DNA from: Mastigamoeba balamuthi
Taxonomy: Eukaryota; Evosea; Mastigamoebida; Mastigamoebidae
Assembly: GCA_902651635.1 (NCBI GenBank)
Contig: CACRSC010000074.1
Location: 73,838-133,971, forward strand
Reading direction: 5' to 3'
Length of the DNA stretch: 60,134 bases
The first letter of the stretch is position 1. Each line of letters opens with the position of its first letter. This document shows positions 21,588 to 32,460 of this stretch, piece after piece. A program made the translations under genes and the position numbers. The notes beneath the pieces were generated by a model. It was not told where the DNA came from, made no database searches, and saw only the letters and a list, made by a program, of their open reading frames with translations.

Positions 21588-23735
21588 ATGCATACGCAGA
21601 TGCACCACTGTTGTGTGCAGCGGCGCTACGTGCGCGCCAGGATCGACGGCGAGCCCGGGGCCAGCCTCTGCACAGTCGACTGCGACGGCGACAACGCCCT
21701 TTCACTCACCGTCGCCGACGGCGGTGACCTCAAAAGGGCCGTCCTCGCCGAGCTCCGCATAATCGCGCCACCGAGCGACGTCCAGCTGCTGCTTCCCCGC
21801 GGGGCCGAGAGCCTGGCGCCGGGCTTCATGCAGCGCTACGCAGTCGACGCCGGCTGCGTGCTTGACACGGGCGCAGGCCTCGACGCGTATTTCTTTGAGA
21901 CACTCAGGGCGCTCGAGAAGGCCGGTGGTCACGTGATCGTCGCCATCCGGGCCCCCGTGGCTCCTCCCAGAGGTTCTTTCCTGGGCCCTTACGCACCAGT
22001 GGGTCATTTGATTCTATGAGTGTTTGTGCGAGTCGTTTGCGTGGAGGAATGACGTGCCTTCCCCCGTTCCATTTTGCTCTTTTGCCTGTCTGATGTAATT
22101 CTGGTTACAACTAGGCGTTGGATTCGAACAGCCGAACAGCACCGCTGAGGTGGTTGCTGCGCTCATGGCACCTCTGGAGGCCATCCCGTCAGTCGATGAG
22201 CTCCCATCTGTTCTACGCCTGCCGCTAGTGGAGAGGGTCTGCGCACCATACGAGGTCTCGGACGCGTTCCCCTCTGTCGTTTGCACGTACGGCGGCAGGC
22301 GCTCCGTCGAGCTCTCTGCAGCAATAACAAGGCTGGCCCTCGGCGTCGGCATCGGCTACCGGGGGTCACTGACCCGAATCGTGGGCTCCATCGACGCTGT
22401 GGTCCGCATGCCCTTCATGCTCGCCATGCAGTTTGGTGTTGGTGGCTTCACAGACGGTGAATTCGACCGCAGCATGTCAGACGAGTTGGCCACCCTGCCG
22501 ATGCTCAGGCACACCGCGTCATTCCAGATGCATGGAGTTGTCGTCTTCGTGGGTCTGTGGCCTCTCACGTGATAGTGCGAGGGCACCGCCTTACAGACTC
22601 GAACCTTCCAGGAGAGGAAGAGGAGGGCTCGCCAACGGCCCTGGATGAGGCGATTACAAAGCTGTCGTCCAATTCGGCACCCTGGAGTGCCCTCTACATG
22701 GGGGAGCTGCCCTTTGTGCTGTGCTATGCCGCTGCTGGAGCGCGCCTGCAGTTCGCCGTCCAGCTGCCCTCGGGAGTCCGCCCTCTCCCGGGGTTTCTCT
22801 TCAACCTCGATCACAGCGAGGCACTTCATAGCCTCCTCCCCGATCCAGATGAGGTCTCTCATCTCACAGAAATTACTTACCGCGTTCAGGACCGCGTTGC
22901 AGCGTTTGTGGTTACCATCAACATCTGCAGAGTCATTGCTACCCTGAACACCCACGGCAAGGTGTGTTCACTTTGCCGGTATTTGGTAACACAATGAACG
23001 AAGGTCAGAGCGGCACTGCACCTGTACGACACAATTACTAAGCCAGAGAGCGTGGTCACCATTGACAACGGATTCGTGCGCAAGGAGGTCCACCTTCCGT
23101 GGTATGCGTACAAAACCACACGAGCACTACAAGTCGGATTTCCGTGAACTCACTCGGACTATAGTGATCATATCGCACTTGGATACGAGGGACTCGTAGA
23201 GCTGTACGAGTTATTGCGTGGAGCACCTAATATTGTCCAGTTGTTGAATCACACGCTTCACGTGCGGGACGAGGGCCAGCCGAAGGCTAAGCGCAGGAAA
23301 CTGGCAAACGACGCCGAGTTGGCATTCACTCTCCAACTGGCTCCACTCGGCATCAAGAGGCCTCCCATTGGCGAGACAGAGGCCGTTTCGGCACTTCGCG
23401 ATGTCACCAGGGCGCTGCAGTTCCTTCACGCCGCAGGGTACGCACACCGCGATCTGCGCTGGGACAACGTGCTTCTGCACCCAGAGAGCGGGCAGTGGTT
23501 CGTGATCGACCTCGAGTATTCTGCGAGGTTCGGCACGCCCTACACCTGGGGACTCGGAACAGGGAGCCTCGCACCGAGCGTTCGGGATGGCGGGGGGTGC
23601 TCTGCTGCGAGTGACCTGTACATGGTTGGCTGCATGGCCTCTCTTTGCGCTGCAGCGAGTCCATCGACGGTGCTGCGCACGATAGCCAGAGAGCTTAAAC
23701 GGGGAGTTACCCCCGAGGAGCTGCTACACATCTGA
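21588..23735 (+). CDS. Second Crinkler (CR)-type effector-like protein with Ubl-like header and kinase-like domain
   Basis: Five exons (21588-21972, 22115-22552, 22597-22961, 23004-23143, 23165-23735) join exactly in frame to 632 residues, close to the 640 of the neighbouring effector gene. The first 80 residues resemble the ubiquitin-like header of CR effectors (ADGGDLKRAVLAELRIIAPP, then VQLLLPRGAESL). The middle is nuclease-fold-like (LYMGELPFVLCYAAAGARLQ), but I see no ExK pair, so nuclease activity may be lost. The C-terminal domain is kinase-like: DNGFVRKEV with a candidate Lys, AHRDLRWDNVLLHPES and VIDLEYSARF in place of DFG. The last intron is only 21 nt (23144-23164) and contains an in-frame TGA; if it is not spliced, the gene is interrupted. 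The gene lies between two copies of a duplicated segment. No signal peptide. Confidence 0.68.
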
Positions 23736-23947
23736 CGGTTTCAAGTAAGCATAAACAAGTGCACCCATGGTAGGCGACACACAGGCATACTAGAGAGAGG
23801 GGAACGGGAAAGTGCTCGCTGAGGGGCTGAAGAAATCACCTTAGGCAATAGGAAGCCATGTACGCAGATTGATTTTTGTGAAAGGGGAACTGAATGTGGG
23901 AACCGTGTTGAATGCTTGCGGTAGGCAGTTCCCCTTTCTTCACAGCT

Positions 23948-24930
23948 TTATGAGTAGTAAGCGCAAAGCAGGTCGTTGTAGTTCTTCTGCAGGACCACCA
24001 GCTTCTGGGGAGCCTCCGATATCCCCTCGAGCTCTCCCACACGCGAAGAAATTTCAGCCCTGAGTGAGTCGCTGCTCAGGAGACGACTGAAATCGCCCGG
24101 AACACGCTCCCGGAAGTCAGGGCGACTACTGAGGGGACGAGGAGGAGCTGCTGGAACCAGCCCCTGTCCAGCACAGCGAGCGCCAGGTCGCCCCCTCCAA
24201 TGACAATGTCGCACAGCAGGCAGGTCGCAGGCCTGACGATGTGGCCCATGGTCTCTGCGCTTCGCAGTACTGCGCACGCAGTCTCGGCAGCACCGCACTC
24301 GAGCAGGCGTGCCAGGAAGCGCTTGTCCCCAGCGGAGCTGAGCTTGGTGAGCACGTCCCAGACGCTCCTCGCTGTCTGTCTTCCCAGCGGGATTGCGGCG
24401 GGTCTCATGATGATCCCTAGCGAATCCCGAGACGAGAGCAGCTCCAGCCCGGACCGGCTCTGGCAAAGTGCACATCACAGAGATGTCCGAGAGGCTTATT
24501 TGCGGCAGCTCGAGACTCTGTGAGGCGCAGCGCAGAGCACGCTCGACACCGCGGGCCCGCACGCACTCCTCGCGGACATACGAGGCGGCAGGGGCGATGG
24601 ATTTGCACCCGGCACGCAGCCCGGGCAGGTGCTGCGAGTGTCTCAGTGTCGCCGAGACCGCAGCAGCGGTGAGCGAGACCAGGACAGGCGCAGGCACCGC
24701 AGACGACCGCTGGCAGACAAAGGGGAGGTCAAGAGGGCGTCGGTGGCGACGCTGGGGCTCTGCGGGTGCGCCGAGAGCTCGTGGAGGATCTCCTCAGGGG
24801 TGACAGCTCCTGCCAGGCCCTCGCGGTACCGCATGGGGGCCTGGGGGAGCTCAGAGAGGACCGCTTCGCCACTCCGAGGCGTAAGCGAGTCGCCGACAGC
24901 CCGCACCACTGCACACGCGGGCAGGTGAGG
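23948..24930 (-). pseudogene. Armadillo/HEAT-type repeat protein, decayed copy 2 with C-terminal tail
   Basis: Same protein as copy 1 (SVWDVLTKLSSAGDKRF, LLECGAAETACAVLRSAETM) in separate frames. It retains the family C-terminus: a coiled-coil ending LVVLQKNYNDLLCAYYS, matching LQKSYDELLRAFYA of the intact 47.4 kb gene. A central section present in copy 1 (the QRALCVDAL part) is deleted, fusing FRAISVV to the tail. Frame breaks near 24400 and 24110 indicate a pseudogene. Many CpG dinucleotides are retained where copy 1 has lost them. Confidence 0.75.
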
Positions 24931-25010
24931 GAGTGGGCCGCGTGGGTTATAAAAAGAGAAAACAGTCAGGCGGCATGTGCGGAAGTTCTGGGGGTTCGGT
25001 GCGGTTGCCC
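24083..25010. repeat. Segmental duplication, copy 2 (CpG-rich)
   Basis: Partner of 20470-21397. Both copies lie in the same orientation, about 3.6 kb apart, with an effector gene between them. Confidence 0.85.
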
Positions 25011-25309
25011 TCCATTGGTGATTAGTGGACGCAGAACAACCCGCGGGAACAAACGTGGCAATTGTCTGTCTGGAAGATATGCAAATCGTAGAAAATACTC
25101 CCGAGCCCACGAACTACTACTCGGGGCGGGGCAACTCGTCTACTAAGCTGACTGTTTTTACTTGTAAACGCGGCTGGGTTTTGGCATCTTCACCCTGCTG
25201 GGACTCTCGTCTTATTTGCGTAGCTCTCACACGATAACTGCTGTGATCGGCTTGCTCGGCATCTCGGGTATCAATTGAGAGGGCCTGTACCCTCAGAGAC
25301 TCGTTTAGG

Positions 25310-26950
25310 CTACGAGTAGAATGCGCGGAGCAAGTCTTCGTAGTTCTTCTGCAGTTCCACAAGCCTTTTGGGTGCCTCAGAGATGTGCTCCAGCTCCCTT
25401 GCAATCGCCGAGGCTTCTGCTTTAAGAGAGTCACGCACGACGGAGGCGTGACTCAGCTGGGTCTTCCTCTGCTCGAGCGCGTCGACCCTCGCCTCGGCCA
25501 TCCTCACGCACGAGGACAGCAGCAGCCCCTGAGACACTGGCACTGGTGTGACGGCGGACAGCTGCTCAATCATCACAGAGCACTGCCCGCAGAGCTGGCG
25601 CAGGCAAGGGCTGACCTGGGGGTTCATCGCAAGCCTCGCGGTCCTCGAGCGTATCTCCCGTCCGTGCAGAACTTCCCTCAGAGCCAGAGAGCGCTCATCA
25701 GCGGTCGCTCGCAGGGCCAGAGCGAACAGGGCCTCGAGCGCCTCCTCCAGCACCAGCTGATCGCACTCGTAGTGGAGCAGAGCAGCGGCGAGTGCGTCCA
25801 CGCAGAGTGCTCGCTGCCGGTCGTGGCGATCCGCCGAGGCTCGGGCGACCACTGCGACTGCCCTGAACACGCTCCGAGGTGCTGCTGCGACTTCCTGAGG
25901 CACGAGCAGCTGGTGGAACAGGCCTGCACGCAGATGACTGTGCGCTTGCCCCTCCTGCCGGACGACCGCTCGGTGATGCTGGTGAACACGGGCGCATCCA
26001 TCCCCGGTGCTCGTTCTCTTGGTCTGCGGCACATGTGGCTCGGCGAGGCAGTCCTGGTCCGTTCGTGCGGCCCAGTCGGACGTCCGACTGCCTGCAGCAG
26101 CAATTCTGCTCGATGGGTCGATCACCTCGGGCGCCATCCAGTGCGGCGTTCCCTTGGGCGAGTGCTGCCCGCAGTCGCAGCCCGCAAGCCGCTCGAGGCG
26201 ATTGGATGCACCAACGTCTGTCAGATTGAGCATTCCGTTGCCGTCGACGAGGATGTTGGCGCCCTTGATTGATGTCGCGGTGCACGACCACGCGGATGTG
26301 CAGGTACGCAGGCCGCGCGCAGGCCCTGCTCCGTGCAGCTGCGGACAACCCGTCCCGCAGAACATCCAGCAGCGCTGGGCGGGTACTTGAGGAAGATGTT
26401 GAGGCTGCCGGCGTCGGCGGTGTTGGGGTGCTCGAGGGCCTTGAGCAGCGCGACCTCCTTGCGGAACACGTCGGTCTCGGTGCAGGCGTCCCTGTTGTGG
26501 CGGGCGACGGTATCTGCTTGACGCCATGCTCATTCATCCCGAGGCTCACGCTCCCGTACCGTACGCGCCGCTCCCAGTGAGGTTGCCCTTGTGCCACTTG
26601 ATCTCCGATCAGCACGGAGCTCTCCTCGTACCTCCTCGCCTCTGCGGGGCTGCAGTTGCTGTCGCCCGCCACGCTGTCGGAGAACGGCACGCTGGGGCCT
26701 CCCTCGGCATAGACCCCGTCGGGAGCAACCCCAGCTGCAGCACTGCCCGTGCGCGAGGGTGGCGCAAGGCACAAGGCGCAGGCGCAGCGGCGGCGAGAGC
26801 GGAGGAGGCACTGCGTGTGGGAGGCGGACTGAGAAGGGCGCACAGCTGGGCAGGTAGGACCCGCCGCGTCGTCGGGGGGACTGAGAGAGTGAGTGTGAGT
26901 GAGTGAGAATGTGTGAGAGAGCGAGTGTGAGAGAAAGAGAGAATTCAAGG
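25310..26950 (-). pseudogene. Chimeric protein kinase / armadillo-type pseudogene
   Basis: The 5' half is a decayed STE11/MAPKKK-like kinase domain. It has a glycine-loop remnant [16 protein letters not shown] (about 26558-26511), [15 protein letters not shown] (about 26455), a catalytic-loop HRDI followed after a 4-base insertion by [10 protein letters not shown] (about 26285-26240), and [12 protein letters not shown]. The C-lobe then stops, and the frame runs into the C-terminal third of the armadillo-type family ([35 protein letters not shown]), with a coiled-coil ending [17 protein letters not shown]. The kinase part needs at least three frame corrections. The last 200 codons are open, so a shorter transcript could still be translated. 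Confidence 0.75.
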
Positions 26951-26999
26951 GCTGGGGAACGCAGGGCTCGCACTGCGGAGCCCCGCGCGGATGGTGTGG

Positions 27000-28370
27000 C
27001 CCTGCGGATCGCTGCCTCTGCCGCTGCCGGGCCAGATCCCTCCCGTTGCCTGCGCCGGCGGCGGATTTTCAAGTATCAACGCCGGCGCTGGGACCGCCTC
27101 TGACGTGGGCAACCCACCGACGGCCTCCTATCTCCACCGCAGCCCGCATCTCCGGGGGGGGGCGCCACCCTTCGGCCTGCTCCCTGCCGCTGTCCGCCGT
27201 CAGCACCACGGGCACCACGGTGGCACGGGTGGCACGGGTGGCGTGGCGGGTTGGCTGGGTTGGTCCGCGGCCAACGCAGAGCAAGTGAGCAGGCCCGCAG
27301 CGGCTGCCGGATTTGGCAAAGCCCTGGGATCGCACGAGACAGCAGCGACCCATAAGCGCCCCTCTCGGCAGGTATTCCTGGCGGTTATGCAGGAGCTCCA
27401 GTGCCTGTATCTCTCTCGGGACTGCCGACCGGGACTGCACTACACCCGGCATGACAGACCCACGACCTCCCTCAAACTGAAAGATAGCCCCCCGTCATCG
27501 GGTCGCACACAGCCCTCGGCTATGCCGCGAAGCCCACGACCTCGCCGCCACCAGCTCGCTTCCCGGGGGCCTTGCCAACGGTCACCAAACGGCCACCGCG
27601 CTCGTTCACCGCCGCGGTCTCCACGTTGCACCCGTGTACTCCCTCCCAGGTCCTCCTACACCACATTTTCCCCTCCCTGTGTGGCCCACTCTCCCTTCCT
27701 CCCCTGCTTCCGCGCACGGGCTCGGGCTGGTGCCTGCAGTCGGCCCAGCAAATCGTTCGACCGTCAGGGCTTCCTGCCACATCCGCACGTCTTCCTCTCT
27801 GGGCCCAGTGCACAGTCGGTGCCTAAAACGCTTCCGCTGGGAATAGAAGCGGAAAACCGGAAGGCCGGGCTCTGTTTTGGGAGAGATTATGGGGTTCACT
27901 TCACCATTTCCAGCCACACGGCATTTTCAATCCCGTCGCTCTCCCCACCCCAGAAGGCAGTTCTTCCCTGCAGGAGGACGATTCTTCCCTGGTGATCCGT
28001 TATTCTGGCTGGCGATTAGGGCGCGGCTAATGATTACTGCTTTTTGCCTGTTACTTACTTGCAAAAGGCCGGGATTACTCATCGAGTTATTCGTTTGGTT
28101 AAACAATTGATTGTCTCAGATTTTTGGCCACGTCAAAGATATGTTCTCCAAGCACCTTCCTTTTTTGCACCATCTGCACCTAACCACCTGCACTCCGAGC
28201 CACCCCGATGTCATCACAGAACACCATCATGGCAGTCCACCACAGCACGAATGCCCAGTTCAACCGCCTCTCCTCTGGTGCTGTCTTGCCCTTGCCCCTC
28301 TGACTTTTTTGCAGGTGAAGAACAGCTCTCCCGCAGCCAGCGATGTGGCCTGATCACGTTAAAGGCTTAA
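27000..28370. other. Gene-poor GC-rich stretch
   Basis: A 334-codon open frame at 26991-27995 (plus) has no domain and Pro/Ser/Arg-rich composition typical of random GC-rich reading. A GGCACGGGTGGC-like triplication lies near 27210-27240. I see no gene I would support. Confidence 0.4.
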
Positions 28371-30810
28371 GAGATTGCCAAGAAACGCAAGGACACTGTG
28401 CTTGACGACCTGGACAAGAAGGGAAGTGACTCAGACAACGAGTAACACTCTCACCAACGTCTGTACCCATCGAACAAAGAATTGGTAAATCACATTTCCC
28501 GATGAGTAACAATTATTCCGATCGACCCTATGTTACTTATTACTCAGGTTTTTGGACCCGTTACTACTCAGTTACTTGCCTCGCCCTACTGGCGATTGAA
28601 ATCAGCCGTGTCACATTGCTCTTGTCATTCTTACCAATGACTCTGAAACATATCATTGCCTCAGGGGAGCCGCCAAGTGCCGGGGTGCTGTTTGGCTCGA
28701 GGTTCTCGCGGTCCTCGGCCGCCTGCTCAGGGTGCGAGCGGGACGCAGGACAGCCTCCGGGGGCGCCGAGAGCCTGGCCCTCTTGGGCGCTGCTTTGCGG
28801 TCCTGGTCGTGCTGCAGAAGGTCGGTCGTCCACGAGAAGAATAGGCAGGAGCAGCGGGAGCAGCCAAAGCAGCAGAAGCAGCAGGGGAAAACAGTCAGAC
28901 GATAAAACGAATTTGAAAAACTGTCAAAATTGAAAAAGGAATATTTGAAAAAAGAAAAAAGCAACGAAAATGGAATGTAAATGAGAAACTATTTGGAAAA
29001 ATAAAAGCAAAGCACAAAAATATATTAATGGAAAGAAGACTGAGCAGTTACAAGAGGATGTCATAACAAAGAAAGAAGCTATTTAATTGCTAGTCATAGA
29101 TTGCTCAATGCTGGTGATTGAAGAATGAAAACCAAAAGAAGTACTAAGAAACACAAAGCAGAAACACCCGACCAACAAAAGAACGGGTTTGAATGACTGT
29201 GAACAGAGAGAACCAGATACAACTCTGTGTTGTCTTTCTCTTCTTGGTTTCAGGAGAGAACTGTTCCTTGTCCTCTTCCTTTACATCCTCAGACTCTACC
29301 ATCTTTTTCCTTCTGCCTCTCCTAGTGGCCTTTCTCCTCTGGGTCGTGCCACGACGGCCTCTTCCTTGCAGAGACTTGATCTCTTCATCGGCCTCCCTCT
29401 TACTCACATCCTTATTCTCGTTCTCTGCAGCTTTGTCCTCTCCGCTGTGTAGTGATGATGACAGCTTGTCCTTCCTTCCTTGTTCATGCTCTGCAAAACA
29501 ATCAGAGAAACATAAATTGCAATGAGAACACTCTCAGTGCTTGAGGTCAGCCATCAAGAAGTCTTTTGCAGTTCCGAGGATGCTGACAAGTGGTTTCACA
29601 GGAGCCTGCACCTGTGTAGCTGATGTGCTCTCTAATGATTTGTTAAAAATGAACAAATGGAAATTGGCACCTTTCTCTCTGGGTTTGTCTTATGGTGTCG
29701 GATGAACAGAAGAACAGGACAGAGCTCAGTCATTCTTTTCACAAGTCAAAGAAGACGTGCTTTCTCCTTCAGATGGTGGACTTCCTCACGATTCAGTACT
29801 TCCTGTGGTGCTGCCAGGGGAACCAATGCCAGATCAGGTCCAGTCGGGTGGAAAATGGAGTAGCCAGTGAAACCAGAACTAAGAAGATGGTGAATTAATG
29901 TAGCAAGAAGTAGCATACCCTTCTTAAGAGAAACGAGGGGCATAGTAGCAGCAGTATGAACAGATGAAACAGTGAGTGAAGGGACTGTTGCAGAAGGAAA
30001 AGCAGCAGCAGCTTGCAAAACTGGTGGCTGTGATCTTGAGGGCTTCATGGTATGCTGTTTCTCTTGTGCAGCAATGTTTGTGGCATCCGACATTGCTATG
30101 TCCTGAGCTGCAGACCCCCCAATCGAGGCACTGGAGGGAAGAAGAATGGGAGAATGCTCCTGACAGAATTGTGAGACAGACTTAGAGAAAAGGACTACTT
30201 ACTTACCTGTGATGAAAAAAGAGAGGCAGAAGCCTCGTTTGTGAAGATCTGGGAGAGCTTCACGGATTCCACATCTACGAGGCTCTTGTTGGGGGTGTTT
30301 TCCTGCCAGTAGTGTACATACTGCATCTGCAACATGAGTGGTCTGAGACTGCCAGACTCATTTTCTCCACGTTTCTGTCAGGGTCTGAATTCAATAGCAT
30401 TTTCACCGTTCGTTCTCTGTCTCTTTTTGGTAGAAGGGCATGCTTCCCTGTTTCTGCCCATGGGAGAGCCAGCAATGCAGCGGGAGCAGTGGGTGTGCAA
30501 AGACATAGCACTGAGCTCACATGCACCCCGTGTCACACGGGTATCATGCTCTTCTGGATGAAGAGAATCTCGACCTCACGTATGGTGGGGGCATCATCAA
30601 GATTGTGCTCCACACCCCACCTGATCTCGTCCGTTGTCTTTGTCCATGTACCATTGTCACGGAACGTGACTGGAACGCCCCCCAGTGTGTGCTGTGCTAT
30701 GATGCTGTTCAGGGCATTAAGGCTAGTGGTGCTGAGGCCCACATCAGTGCGGCTCTGCCACAGTGTGGCCTGGACCACAACGGAGATGTCCAGGTCATGG
30801 ATGTCACTGA
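28371..30810. other. AT-richer, CpG-poor region with coding-like scraps
   Basis: Composition changes to AT-rich and CpG-poor. Isolated protein-like scraps occur. A plus-strand tail EIAKKRKDTVLDDLDKKGSD ends with a stop at about 28445, and a very basic minus-strand stretch (RRKATRRGRRKKMVESEDVK) lies near 29300. A minus-strand piece (SGFTGYSIFHPTGPDLALVP) lies near 29830. None can be assigned to a family or joined into a gene. They look like remains of old genes or mobile elements next to the helicase remnant at 30.9-32.5 kb. Confidence 0.4.
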
Positions 30811-30869
30811 TGATCATGTAATGTAGCACGTGACCAGGTCCGTGTTCACTGAGAAAATGTGGCGCACTG

Positions 30870-32460
30870 AGTAGATGCCCAACATGACTGCCATTCCAAC
30901 AAAGAGGGGGTGCTCGTCTGTGATGTGAGCATGCTTCTTGATGATGGCACGAGTACTCTTATCGAGCACGAACCCCAGCGCATGCATGACTGTCACGACG
31001 ACATTCCTCCTGTGTACCCTGTGTGTTATGGTGCTGGTGAGCCCGAAGAGGTCGTCCATCTCCGAGCTGGAGAGCTCGTTCACGAGGTGAGGCTGCTCGA
31101 GAACACGCAGTGCATGCAATGCACTCCCTGACTGTTGGCAGCCATTGTCTGGCCCTGGGCCTTGTTCGTGGTCATAGCTCAGGCTGGGCACACGGGGAAC
31201 TGACCCCTCTGGAAGGAAATATTGAAATCCTGCTCGTCGACATCGTAATTCATGGAAGTAATACCTCTTCACTGAGAGATCCTGTAGTATCAACAGCAGC
31301 AGGTTTCTTGTCACATCAATTAAGATAAGGCAAGTATCATTTCTGATATGTGATGTGCATGTCATGTTGTGCAACACAATGATGGGGATATTGCGCTTCA
31401 GAAGCAAACAGTGAGGTGGCAAGCTTGGCAGACTGGCTGTGAAAGACCTCAATTCTCACCTGAGCACATATCATCAAGGCTGATGTCCTCACTAAGGAAT
31501 TTGAACTCCTCACCTGGAAGAAGGGAGCTGCACATGTCATGAATGTGTGAAACATCTTCGTTCCATCCAACCAGCATAGACTGTGTGGCGAGACGGCCCT
31601 CAGGTTCATGATTCTGAGTGATATCACCAAACGTCCACATTATAAGCTCATCAAGTGATTTCAGTCGAAGGTCATCATTAATATGGATGCTGCTGTGATC
31701 CCCACCATTGCGAAGATGCAATAGCCAGTTGGCCCAGCTGCACAGAGCACTGGCATCATGCCTCTCACACAGTAGCTTTAAGACACGCACTTTTTCATCA
31801 AGCATGTGGCACTCAATGTTGTGCCATAGATATGATGACTTGAGTGACACACTAACAATCTGCTCACGTCCTTCATGCTTTACTACTGGTGCTATCTGGT
31901 GGAAGTCACCACTTAGTACAACAATCTTGCCACCCCACACATTGCCTTGACACCACAGATTTCACACAGCATATGACCAACAGCCACGAATGCGTAATGG
32001 TGACAGGCCGGTGTCTCGTCCCACACAATGAGATGCACTGCTCAAATGTGCTTTTCTTTATCACTGTCACGTGATATAGAGCATGTTGACTCAAGGCCGA
32101 GTGCAAGGGGAATGGAGAACTCTGATCTTGCATCACCATCAAGTAGAATTGCTGCAACTCCTGTCCAGGAAACAGCAATCATCTCATACCCATGATCACG
32201 ACAGTCATACAGAAGTGTGTTCAGCAAGAACGTCTTTTCCACACCTACCTGGGCTTGAGAGGAACAGTGTTGCATGCTCTCCCAACATGACTGCCTGTAG
32301 TGCTTGATCATATATTATGTGCTGCTTGGCATTAAGCAATGCATTACCAGCTGAGGGCAGCAGTGCAGCAGCTGCACAATAGTTTCCAGCATTTGTTGGC
32401 CCATCTTGCTGTGGATCAGCCAATGGAGCAGGCTCTGGCAGTTTCTTGCCTGACATCATA
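30870..32460 (-). mobile_element. Decayed Pif1/Helitron-type DNA helicase
   Basis: Reading the minus strand in successive frames gives Pif1-family helicase landmarks in the right order. They are LNAKQHIIYDQALQAVMLGE with a damaged Walker A (LFLSSPGRCGKD, then EKTFLLNTLLYDCRDHG), AVSWTGVAAILLDG, IPLALGLESTCSISRDSDKE and a Walker B equivalent LIVWDETPACHHYAFVAV. Then come GGKIVVLSGDFHQIAPVVKHEG and SLKSSYLWHNIE...LDEKVRVLKL, and finally LPPHCLLLKRNIPIIVLHNM. The phrase ESTCSIS and the C-terminal LPPH..LK..PI..L.N are typical of Helitron-encoded helicases. At least five frame breaks and the broken P-loop make it inactive. I found no Rep (HUH) domain or Helitron termini. Confidence 0.8.

Noticed and set aside
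26991-27995. A 334-codon open frame on the plus strand
   Set aside because: Pro/Ser/Arg-rich without repeats, domains or splice-like context; no evidence of selection.
28371-28445. A real terminal exon encoding EIAKKRKDTVLDDLDKKGSD...
   Set aside because: It looks natural and follows a good acceptor at about 28315, but the frame between acceptor and tail is broken and no upstream exons could be found; left as a scrap.
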